This document shows positions 12,672 to 20,846 of a stretch of 64,000 nt of DNA, one piece after another. Made by a program: the position numbers and the translations under genes. Each line of letters opens with the position of its first letter. Position 1 is the stretch's first letter. Source of the DNA: Epichloe hybrida (Eukaryota; Ascomycota; Sordariomycetes; Hypocreales; Clavicipitaceae); contig JAFEKR010000003.1 of assembly GCA_019022495.1 (NCBI GenBank), positions 372,001 through 436,000 of the forward strand, read 5' to 3'. The notes under the pieces are model-generated. The model had not been told where the DNA came from and ran no database searches. It saw only the letters and a list, made by a program, of their open reading frames with translations.

Positions 12672-13505
12672 TCACGTCGTCTCACCCAGAACACCACTCT
12701 GCGTCACCTCTCGGAAGTTCCGCGCCCAAAACAGCCTCTTATTCGTGTGGTCCTGCGCACTACCGACATGTGGAACATCAGTACCAATCCTGGAAAGTGT
12801 CTTCAGCAGAGAAGAGCTCTCTTTGCCTCTAGCCAGGACGATGCCCCGACATAGCAAGAGGCAGGTCAGGTCGGTGGCGGAGTCTCCGAAGTAAACGGCC
12901 TGTTGATGCTCGCCCACGATCATTCGGCGAAACGCACGCATCTTGTCCGGCGCGGTCATGATTCTGGGCAGGCAGGAGGACGGGCCATTTATGCTCCCGT
13001 CTTCAGATATCTCGTTGGCCACGACGTTGACAGCAGCAGCGTGTTCGTGCAGAACGCCCTCGATGAACGACCGTGACCAGTTCACGGACAGGACGTCCAC
13101 TTTGGCGCCGCCACGCTGAGCTTCCTCCAGTAAGTCCTGGTAGCCCTCGGTGATTCTGACGCGGCCTGTTGACACGGCCTCCACGCCCATCTGGATCAAG
13201 TCGCTTTTCTCGAGGCCGGCGAAGAGGCCACTGCGTGAGACTCTGGTCAGCGAGGCCTCTTCGATCGGGCGCAGCCCTGCCAAGAATCTCTCTTCCTCCT
13301 CCACAGTCCTTCGCTCTGGTTCTGGAGGCGTGAAGTTTGCGGTGTACGACTGATGGTCCTGCAGATACTTCTGCACGGCATCGTCCCACGCCGGTTGCAG
13401 ATCGCGCTGCGTCCGGTGCTTCTCTCGTCGGATGGCTGACTGCGCAAGCTCCCCTATTGTGTCGTGCTGGGTAATGGTGCCATCAAAGTCGAAAACCAGA
13501 CGCAT
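12672..13505 (-). CDS. HAD-superfamily hydrolase (phosphatase-like)
   Basis: Haloacid-dehalogenase-fold hydrolase of 277 residues, single exon. Motif I, DFDGT, lies at residues 5-9 with the nucleophile and acid aspartates. Motif II is probably the Ser in DVLSVNWS. Lys is in APDKMRAF, and motif IV is YFGDSATDLTCL. The pattern suggests a small-molecule phosphatase of the Cof/phosphoserine-phosphatase-like group found across fungi. The substrate is unknown. The ATG at 13505 puts motif I where the family expects it. An in-frame ATG at 13556 would add a 17-residue Arg-rich leader with no acidic residue. The frame opens further, to 13709, but without a supported ATG. Confidence 0.85.
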   Translation of the reverse strand: MRLVFDFDGTITQHDTIGELAQSAIRREKHRTQRDLQPAWDDAVQKYLQDHQSYTANFTPPEPERRTVEEEERFLAGLRPIEEASLTRVSRSGLFAGLEKSDLIQMGVEAVSTGRVRITEGYQDLLEEAQRGGAKVDVLSVNWSRSFIEGVLHEHAAAVNVVANEISEDGSINGPSSCLPRIMTAPDKMRAFRRMIVGEHQQAVYFGDSATDLTCLLLCRGIVLARGKESSSLLKTLSRIGTDVPHVGSAQDHTNKRLFWARNFREVTQSGVLGETT

Positions 13506-13950
13506 TTGGGACAAGGTTACTGGCCGCCGAAGAGTATTCCGCGCAATTCTTCTCATGTGTAGTGTTGTAGTGCCATTGGGTGAACGTCGAAGAAGTTGAG
13601 CCACGGGACGTCGTCGCGCTGGGTGGGCCGGTCCATCCTCTCCAATCAACATCTCCATGATCAGGGAAATTAAAACACGACAACTTCTGCCATGGTGATT
13701 TGCTGACACGTTCGTGATGCAAGCCGAGTATATTATATAGTCTAGACCTCTTTTGGCCTGTTCTAATCAGGTTATGTTTCCCTTTACATGGCACCCCCTC
13801 TGGGGGCCTGTTCTTACACATAAAACGCCAGAAACGCCAAAAAAAAAAAAAAAAAAAAAAAAAACAGCACGCCGCTTCAAATTACCCATCGCCCCAAGAA
13901 AATTACACTCTAGAATGGGGAATGGAATATGGGTTGCTTCCTCTCCACGC
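13506..13950. other. Intergenic region with A-tract
   Basis: Upstream of the HAD gene and downstream of TFIIF beta. It contains a 25-nt A-run at about 13840-13864 and the alternative upstream start of the HAD gene (13556). Nothing else was recognised. Confidence 0.55.
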
Positions 13951-15243
13951 CTACAAGACGTCCTCCATTTCCTCGTTCTCGTCGTCATCGCCATCATCTG
14001 CAGCTTCCGCAGCTTCCTCCTTGGCCTCGTTGCCAGCCTTGTCCTTGTAGGCGTCATTCAACCCATAGTGATTTGCGAAGCGGCCACTCTTGTGTAATAC
14101 GGCAACTTCTTCGAGTACCTGGCGGAGATAGGAATCGGGCTGCTGCAGCTTCTGTCGCAGGGCCTTCATAGACCAGTACTGATACTGACGGAAACAATCG
14201 AAAATGAGATCCAGCAGTTGGTTCTTTGGGATACGGGCCGCCTTGAAAATCTCTCCCTTTTTCGCTTTGACCGTGGGTGCCGCATTTTTCTAGCGTCCTT
14301 GTTTAGCAATGTGCAACTGAAAATTCTGGCCATGTGGAGAGAAAGGTAAGACGGCAGGAGCCAAACTCACGATAAAGTTTCCGCCCCAAGTGGCCGAGCC
14401 AGTAGCACCAGGATTGATGATTGATGATGCGCTGTTCCGACTAATGATCTGCAGCTTCGTCTTGGAGTTCTCGGCATCAAACATCTGCTTGGCGAGCAGA
14501 CGCTCTTCCTCTTGAATGTTTCGGGGCTCCACGCGCACATCGTAGTGAATTTTGCCAAAGATCTTTGTTCGCTCTGCCCATTGTTCTCTCGTTAGCAACA
14601 ACCCAGCCAGCTATGAATGAGCCTTGACACGAGGTCCGGCTCATGAGAGGCCCAACTGACTCGGAATCGCTTTGCGATAGTATGGCTGGAATCTGCTCCT
14701 TCTGTCAAATGTTCGCGGAGTCCTTTCTGCTCCCTGATTCTGCCTCTGCCGCAATAATGATTGTGGGATTCCGGAGGCAGCGGCCTCGGCGCGCGCCTTG
14801 TTCTTGGCCTTGTAGCTGGGCAAGTCCTCCTCGCTGAAGATGAAGTGGTTCTTGACATCCCTGTCCAGAATCTCGAGGTCGTACTCGCGGGGAAGTGCCT
14901 GATGCTCCGGGCAGTTCGAGTTCAAGAGCATGCGAAGTTTGGTCACATCTCTGGTACCTCCCTCGACGGTCGCATCAGGCTGCGGCTCGTTCCAAGTCCG
15001 CAGCGTGCCGATCTGGACCTCTTCATCGTCTCCCAACCGCTCCACGAGCTTCATCCAAGAATCCCACATGTATTTCGGTACGCGCGCGAGGTAGAGCGTT
15101 TCGAGACTGTTGCCGGGGGCCGTTCTGTCGTAGAACTCGAGATCGCCGGCATCCTCGAACAAATCGTCTTCGTCCATGGGCATGGCTGGCGGCATGATCT
15201 TCTCCTCCTCCGGATCGGCCTTGATAAACCCTGGGTCGGCCAT
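13951..15243 (-). CDS. TFG2: Transcription initiation factor IIF subunit beta (RAP30/Tfg2)
   Basis: Small subunit of TFIIF, which delivers RNA polymerase II to promoters and acts in the nucleus with TFIIF alpha. Exons 15243-14661, 14573-14371 and 14289-13951 give 374 residues. The N-terminal dimerisation region contains LYLARVPKYMWDSWMKL. The family signature RKAIPKRTKIFGKI is recreated exactly across intron 1. The C-terminal winged helix runs from IPKNQLLDLIFDCFRQYQYW to GLNDAY, followed by an acidic tail. The ATG at 15243 gives an acidic N-terminus as in other fungi. Two general Pol II genes, elongin A and Rpb4, are also in this window but not adjacent. Confidence 0.96.
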
Positions 15244-16158
15244 GATTGAATTTGCGCGCTGCGAGGGAGCACGAGTCGGGGCCGATGAGGTTGGCGGCAG
15301 GCAGAGATTGACGTTGACGGCGAGGCGCGACGAAGGCCTTGTGGGGGGGGGGGCCTCTAGATGCGCATCCCTCCTTTCTTAAATGCGCATCACCCTTTAG
15401 TCCTAAAAGAGAAAAAGTAACTTTCTACCTAATTCCCCGCTAAATATACTAGCTCTGTTTAGTGGTAAATATAGGCAGCTTATAGTAGCTTATTATAATA
15501 ATGCCTTCCTTTTTATTATCACAAGGCCTTATAACGTAACGCAACGTAACTATAGCTTTTGTAATAATGTCAAAACCTTTGAATATCGCACACGTACTCC
15601 GTAGGGCACCTTAGCTAGTACATAGTGAAAATCAAAAACGCGAGCCACACTAAAATTAGGTGGGTGGGTCGTCTTTCCGGCTTTAGGACTAGGGGAGTAT
15701 GCACATTTATAGAGTTCCCCTCCCTGCGAGGTCCGTCACAGCACAGACCACATGCAGCCTTGCCCCCCCCCAGGGGTCAATTCATTCATTACACGGGATG
15801 GATGCGCTAATATTGGCCAGCAACTTGCATGCATGTCACCATCTCTACGGAACATCCATGGCCTCCTCCGCCAGTCACCCCGATAATAGCAAGCTTTAAG
15901 CTTTAGGCTGCATCTTTCGTGCGGATCTTTGACTTTTTCTCATGTCCTGCATCAATATAAAAAGTCTTCATACCCTCGTTGAACTTCTTTCCTCCTTCCT
16001 CCCTTCTTCCTCTCTCCCTTCTTCCTCCCGCTATCAAGCATGACCACGCAAACTGCTGCTACCGCCTCGTCTCAATGCATTGCGATCCTCACGAATCACG
16101 ATACCATCATAATCGATAATCTCGTTTCCTCAAGCAAGCTTCAAAAGGCACCTTGAAA
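15244..16158. other. Divergent promoter region, TFG2 / elongin A, with AT-rich patch
   Basis: Contains the AT-rich relic described separately (about 15395-15600), one TACTCCGTA at 15595-15603, and a long CT-rich tract (about 15985-16032) just before elongin A, typical of a fungal transcription start region. No gene was seen. Confidence 0.6.
15395..15600. repeat. AT-rich, TpA-rich patch, likely RIP-degraded repeat relic
   Basis: Base composition changes abruptly here. The sequence is full of TA steps (for example CTTATTATAATAATGCC) inside otherwise GC-balanced DNA. C-to-T and G-to-A decay raising TpA is the expected scar of repeat-induced point mutation. No terminal repeats or reading frame survive. 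The link to a specific transposon is unproven. Confidence 0.45.
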
Positions 16159-17403
16159 ATGCCGGTCAAATCCCTGTTCGACCTCGCTACTGCCACGTGC
16201 GTCAAGAACCTCAAAGGGCTGCAAAGTATAGGAGACTTTCTGCCCTACGAGGCCGTACGTCACATTCTCCTCAAAATCGAAAGTGCCCATCAACTACGGC
16301 AGGTCGAATTAAACTCACCCCAGATCCAAGGCGAGACTGGTGAAATATGGCTCAAGCTCATCGAGAAGGATTTTCCCATGGAGTACAAGACCAAGGCGTA
16401 CAAGCCGCAGAGCCCTGATAAATGGCATCGAGTATGGGAAAAGTACAAGAAGGACCACGATACGGCTCTCCAGGAGAGTGAGTCCAAGCTTAAGAATGCA
16501 CTGGCGGGCCTCAAACAGGACAAGGAGAAGAACACGAGTCGAATCATAGAGCGGAAACTTCTGCCCAAGTCCGTCAGGCTCGGGGGCGGCAAAAAGCTAT
16601 ACGGCGGACATCGAGATGCGCACTCCAACGCCTTGACCTTTAATGCCGGAAGCCGAACAAAGACTTTCAACGGGGCAAGTGTGATGCGCAAAGTCCGTCG
16701 TGAGGTCAAGGAGATTGCGACGATTCACGGTGCCTTGTCCAGACCTATCCGTGGTCCGACAAAGCAGTCTCAACTTCACAAAGCACCTGAAGCCATGATC
16801 AATGATTACCGACGAGCCAATCAGCCTCGGTACCGATCCACTGTCTTGTCTCCAGAACCATCATCTGCCGTAGCAGAGCACGAGGCGCGCGCCACCTTTA
16901 TATCTGATTCAGATGAGGAAGATGAGGACGACATGTTTGATGACGAGACGCCTAAAGTGCCACCTAGGCCCATTCGGAAACCCGTCATGCAAGCGTCCTC
17001 CAGTTCTCTCATGACAAAGAAGCCAAGTACATCTCAGGCATCGCCCTCAACGGCACGAGCTTCGAGACCATCGGCTGGATCCAGCCCGGCGAAACGAGGC
17101 CCCGGACTTCTTTCAAACAAGTTCAGAGGCGCGGGTGTGAAAGTGATGCCAAAGCCGTCGCCATCTAGCACTCCTTCGCCGCTAAATACAGCAGCATCCA
17201 AACCGACACGAGAGTCTGGGCCTACCAAAACAGCACAACATCTCCCTCGCACTCAAACATCGCCGCCGCCAACAGCTACCAGCGGGCCCTCTTCGCCTCC
17301 AGCTGCTGAACCGTCACCACTACCGCCGTCGTCAGAGAGCGTTCCGCGGAAACGCAAAGCAGTCGACATCTTTATGAGGAGGCCGAAGAAACGAACAGGT
17401 TAA
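16159..17403 (+). CDS. Elongin A (RNA polymerase II transcription factor SIII subunit A)
   Basis: Predicted 414-residue elongin A/Ela1 family protein, single exon. It partners elongin C and a cullin in a ubiquitin ligase that removes stalled Pol II and, in animals, stimulates elongation. The N-terminal domain (residues 1-110) carries the BC-box/F-box-like start SLFDLATATCVKNL and IGDFLPYEAVRHIL. A basic coiled region follows (LKQDKEKNTSRIIERKLL), then a long Ser/Pro-rich tail ending in a basic nuclear-localisation-like RRPKKR. The start is the ATG at 16159, as the frame further 5' has only a TTG. The stop faces the NEDD8 gene, another cullin-ligase component. Confidence 0.88.
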   Translation: MPVKSLFDLATATCVKNLKGLQSIGDFLPYEAVRHILLKIESAHQLRQVELNSPQIQGETGEIWLKLIEKDFPMEYKTKAYKPQSPDKWHRVWEKYKKDHDTALQESESKLKNALAGLKQDKEKNTSRIIERKLLPKSVRLGGGKKLYGGHRDAHSNALTFNAGSRTKTFNGASVMRKVRREVKEIATIHGALSRPIRGPTKQSQLHKAPEAMINDYRRANQPRYRSTVLSPEPSSAVAEHEARATFISDSDEEDEDDMFDDETPKVPPRPIRKPVMQASSSSLMTKKPSTSQASPSTARASRPSAGSSPAKRGPGLLSNKFRGAGVKVMPKPSPSSTPSPLNTAASKPTRESGPTKTAQHLPRTQTSPPPTATSGPSSPPAAEPSPLPPSSESVPRKRKAVDIFMRRPKKRTG

Positions 17404-18017
17404 TCGTCATTCTTGCGTCTTTTCATCATTAACTCTACATTGGCGCAAATTCTGAGTTACACAATTGGAGGGTGATGAGATTGGTCCACAAGATCAACCA
17501 GTAATTTTCTCATGTATATCAACGGCGTTATGAAATGGGATCGATATGAATGGGGGGGCTACAAGAGGGTGTCCAAGTCGTCATGAGCGAAATTTACTCG
17601 TTAAAAAAAGGTACGAATATCTGGGATGCTCTTGGAATGGCGTGTTGATTGGATATTTCAGCGGATCGCGAAGACGTGTCACAATAATGAATCAGAAATC
17701 TTTGTTGAACAACAAATGAAAGTTGCTGCAACTGATGAAGCTCCTTTCTCTACTCAGTCAAATGGTTCACAATCGTGAACTCTCCGCTTTTTGTGTCTGA
17801 TGATGAACCGTGGTAGCACTCACGCGGGGCCATCAAGCACAGTAGAACCCCCATGCTATTTACCGAACGACAAATGTATAACAATGGTACATGTGCAACA
17901 TGGTGTTGATTCTGCTGACTTGGAGAAGATTTCCCCGCTTCGGATGAACAAGAACGTGTCGCATCGCTTTCTCATTTTTTATTTTTATTTTCCCTCCATT
18001 CATGACCATAATCACGC
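17404..18017. other. Convergent intergenic region, elongin A / NEDD8
   Basis: Presumed 3'UTRs of both genes. No ORF of note and no RNA gene recognised. Confidence 0.55.
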
Positions 18018-18450
18018 CTAGAAGCCGCCTCTCAGGGCGAGCACCAGATGTAGCGTATCGCCCGCGACGAGGTTGTAGTCGGCTGCAGTCTTTTCGTCGG
18101 TCCTGCGAAGCTTAGTATTGTGGGAATGGCGGTCGACGCTTCGTGGTCCTTACATTTGCTTTCCTCCGTGGATCAGGCGCTGCTGGACAGGGGGGATGCC
18201 CTCCTTTTCTTCGACCTTTTCCTTGATTTGGGAGACCTGTTTCGCGGAAGTCAGAGCCGGGGAGGGTTGGTCTTGCTCGGTTGTTCGCTGGGGCCGCACC
18301 TTGTAGTCGCTTTCGATGTCGAGCTCGATCTCCTTGCCGGTGAGGGTTCGCACTCTGGTTGGTGGGTGGTTAGGTGGGCTTTTGAGAAGAAGTTTCATCC
18401 GGGAAGGGGGGGGGGGGGAGTGGTGCCGCCCTTTCTTACTTGATCAACAT
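18018..18450 (-). CDS. RUB1: Ubiquitin-like modifier NEDD8/Rub1
   Basis: Small ubiquitin-like protein conjugated to cullins to activate cullin-RING ligases. Four exons (18450-18440, 18354-18300, 18236-18154, 18102-18018) yield 77 residues. The 11-nt first exon supplies MLI plus the first two bases of Lys. Diagnostic segments are [48 protein letters not shown] and [10 protein letters not shown]. The precursor ends GG-Phe, so only one residue must be removed to expose the C-terminal Gly-Gly. The intron after DYK starts GTGCGG, a weak donor, but it is required to keep the ubiquitin fold in frame. Confidence 0.96.
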
Positions 18451-19183
18451 TTTGACTGGGTGGATGGTGAGTGGGATTTGTCGAGGTTGATGGCTTCGAA
18501 TTATTGTCTGATTGCCTTGGAGGGGGAGGGGTGGGTGGCGGCGGTTGGTGGAGGGGAGGCTGCAATAGATACAAAGTACATTGGACCCATGTTTTGCGGG
18601 GAGTAACATCCGGTCAAGGCACCCTATACCTGCCCTACCCTGCAGGGGACACGGGGTGTCTTTTTTAGCCGTTGGCTGGTATTGACTGATTTCGCGTGGT
18701 GGTCACTGGACGAGAAAGGAAAACAAACACCGGAATGCCCCCTTTCCCTCAGCATTTAATCTTATCATCAGGCCGTCTGGCATCACAACTTGCCATCATC
18801 CAGCAGACAGCCCACAAGCCTACGCAGATGGCGCATCTGACCAAGTTTTGCGGCCGCGGCCACAGCAAGGGAACCATGTGCTCAGGGGTATGATGATGAG
18901 CAACGAGACATTGCGAGGTGCGCGTGCTTGGTTTCCATCAGTTTTATGATATCGAAAGGGAGATTTTTAGTGACTGCCATGATGCACATCCCCGCTTGTC
19001 AGGATATTTTCTATAGTACAGATTCCGTCAGTGCAGACAATTGATTTCAGTGGAGAGGATTCTTCTTCTGTTTTCCACCTGATCCGGTCCATGTTCGCTC
19101 CCACCCCTTGAACCATTGACAATGCCCTCCCCTTGCAAGTCCCCGCACACCAGCAAAGTCGTTTCATTCCATCTTGATCCCCT
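18451..19183. other. Intergenic region, NEDD8 promoter / PHB2 3' side
   Basis: Upstream of NEDD8 and downstream of prohibitin-2. Includes G-rich stretches near 18520-18560. Nothing coding was recognised. Confidence 0.5.
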
Positions 19184-20219
19184 TTACTTGCTGTCCGCTC
19201 CCTCGAAAACGTTCAAGCCCAGACCATCCGAATCCAGCATCAGTCTGTTCTTTGAGCCAGATTCCTGCAGCTGCTGGGCAATCAGGCGAGCATTCTCAAT
19301 CTTCTTGAGCTCGACGTAGGCCTTGTTCTTCTTGATGGCTTCACCGATGAGCTCGGCTGAGCGAGCCTCACCCTGTGCCTTGACAACCATGGCCTGCTTC
19401 TCCTGTCTGGCCTTGTCGACGACGAAGGCGGCTCGCTGGGCCTCTTGCTGGGCAACTTGCTTGGCCTCCACGGCGGCAGTGAACTCTGGTGAAAAGGCAA
19501 GGTGCTAGATTTGACGACTCCAACGTCAGTGCCCTGGTTGGCCAAGTCAAGAAAAAAAAAAGGAGAGAGAAAAAAAAATAAAAAGGCCGGAAAGAAAATC
19601 ATACCGTAAGGGAAACGTCATCGAGGAGAATGTTGAAGCGGGCAGCTCGTCGAGCCAAGTTATCCCTCACAAGCTTAGCCACCATCTCTCGCTGCGTAAT
19701 CAGCTGGCTGGCATTGAACTGGGCCACGACGCTCTTCAGCACCTCGTTGACAATCGAAGGCAGCACACGCTCATCGTAGTCGGCGCCCAGAGTCCTGTAG
19801 ATCTGCGGAAGCGCGTCGACCCGTGGCCTCGACAGCACACGGCAGGTGATGTTGACCATTTGCAGGTCCTTGGTGCCCGTCAGGGAGGCGACGTTTCGGG
19901 GCTTGGCTCGCACGTCGTAGACGATGGGGGTCTCGAACCACGGGATGTTGATGTGCGTGCCTTCGTTGTAGATCTCCTTGCTCACGCCGCTTAGCCTCTT
20001 GTACTTGATGGCGCGCTGGCCGCCGTCCACGTTGAACAGCGAGTTGGACAGCACCCACGCACCGCCGGCCAGCAGAATTCCTCCGACAAGGGCACCTCCG
20101 GCTCCGCGAGGGACCTGGGGAGGACCACCGCCGCCGGGTCGGCCGCCGTACCCGCCGCGAGTCTGCATCTGGCGCAGGCGGCGCATGGCCTCTTCCTGCC
20201 AGTTGTTCTGCCCGGACAT
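19184..20219 (-). CDS. PHB2: Prohibitin-2
   Basis: Inner-mitochondrial-membrane scaffold protein that forms ring complexes with prohibitin-1 and regulates m-AAA protease and cristae. Two exons (20219-19605, 19504-19184), 311 residues. The N-terminal Gly/Arg-rich segment is followed by a membrane anchor GGALVGGILLAGGAWVLSNSL. The PHB domain includes GQRAIKYKR and THINIPWFETPIVYDVR. The VNEVLKSVVAQFNASQLITQRE core and the C-terminal coiled coil (VAQQEAQRAAFVVDKA) are present. The junction DVSLT/HLAFSPEF matches the conserved family sequence, fixing the intron. The length is typical. Confidence 0.97.
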
Positions 20220-20491
20220 GGTTTGATGGGGAGAAGGAAGTTGGTTGATGTCGCTCCTCGGGGGGTTGGTTTCGTCACGACTGGATCTGCCTGTGAAGCC
20301 TGGGGGGAGGAAGCTCTCACACGAAAAGGCCCACACGCTATGAAAGGCTGCTGCTGACTGATCCAACATTTGGGGCGGACGACAACGGAGAAAGGGGCGC
20401 TAGGCCACAACAAGCCATTGATTATTTTCTGTGGTTCTCTCTACGCCACCTACAATAAGCGAGTTAGGCCCGCACCTTCGGAAGAGTTCAA

Positions 20492-20609
20492 GGCAGAATG
20501 GCCGAGTGGTCTATGGCGACGGTCTCAAGCACATGAATATGGTCTTTCGCATCCTCTGAGGGGCGTTCCGTTCACGAAAGTGGCCGGGGTTCGAATCCCC
20601 GTTCTGTCA
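20492..20609 (+). tRNA. tRNA-Leu (anticodon CAA) with intron
   Basis: Complete class II cloverleaf. The acceptor stem GGCAGAA pairs with TTCTGTC, with a trailing A73. The D-arm is GCC/GGC with the A-box GAGTGGTC. The anticodon CAA lies at 20526-20528. The variable arm CAC-GAAA-GTG is followed by a perfect T-arm, CGGGG/TTCGAAT/CCCCG. A 36-nt intron at 20530-20565 sits after position 37, the usual place. Without it the tRNA is 82 nt, normal for Leu. Stem position 31-39 is a T-T mismatch. It lies about 270 bp upstream of prohibitin-2 on the opposite strand. CCA is not encoded, as expected. Confidence 0.93.
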
Positions 20610-20846
20610 GTTTTGCCCGGTTCCTCAACCTTTGCTTCCAAAGGTTTCAAGGTGTGGTTTTTCCTTTTTTTGGTCAGTGGTAGCTAAGAATCTGTTGTCA
20701 GAATCTATGTCTATGTACATACACAGTATACGATACGGGGGCCTCGGTTTGCAAGAGGAGAAGACGAGATTTGGTAGTGTGATGACATGAAATGATCCCC
20801 CGAGAACTGGGATGAGAAGTCATCCCGCTTCTCGTCAAATGCCCTT

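Noticed and set aside
12245..12894. Overlapping 150-172-codon frames between GH15 and the HAD gene
   Set aside because: They lie on both strands, have no conserved motif, and sit in the convergent 3' region or antisense to the HAD gene.
13840..13864. Long poly-A runs (also at about 31156, 33222 and 62768) as retroposon tails
   Set aside because: They lack target-site duplications or upstream cDNA-like sequence. Homopolymer runs are common in introns and intergenic DNA here.
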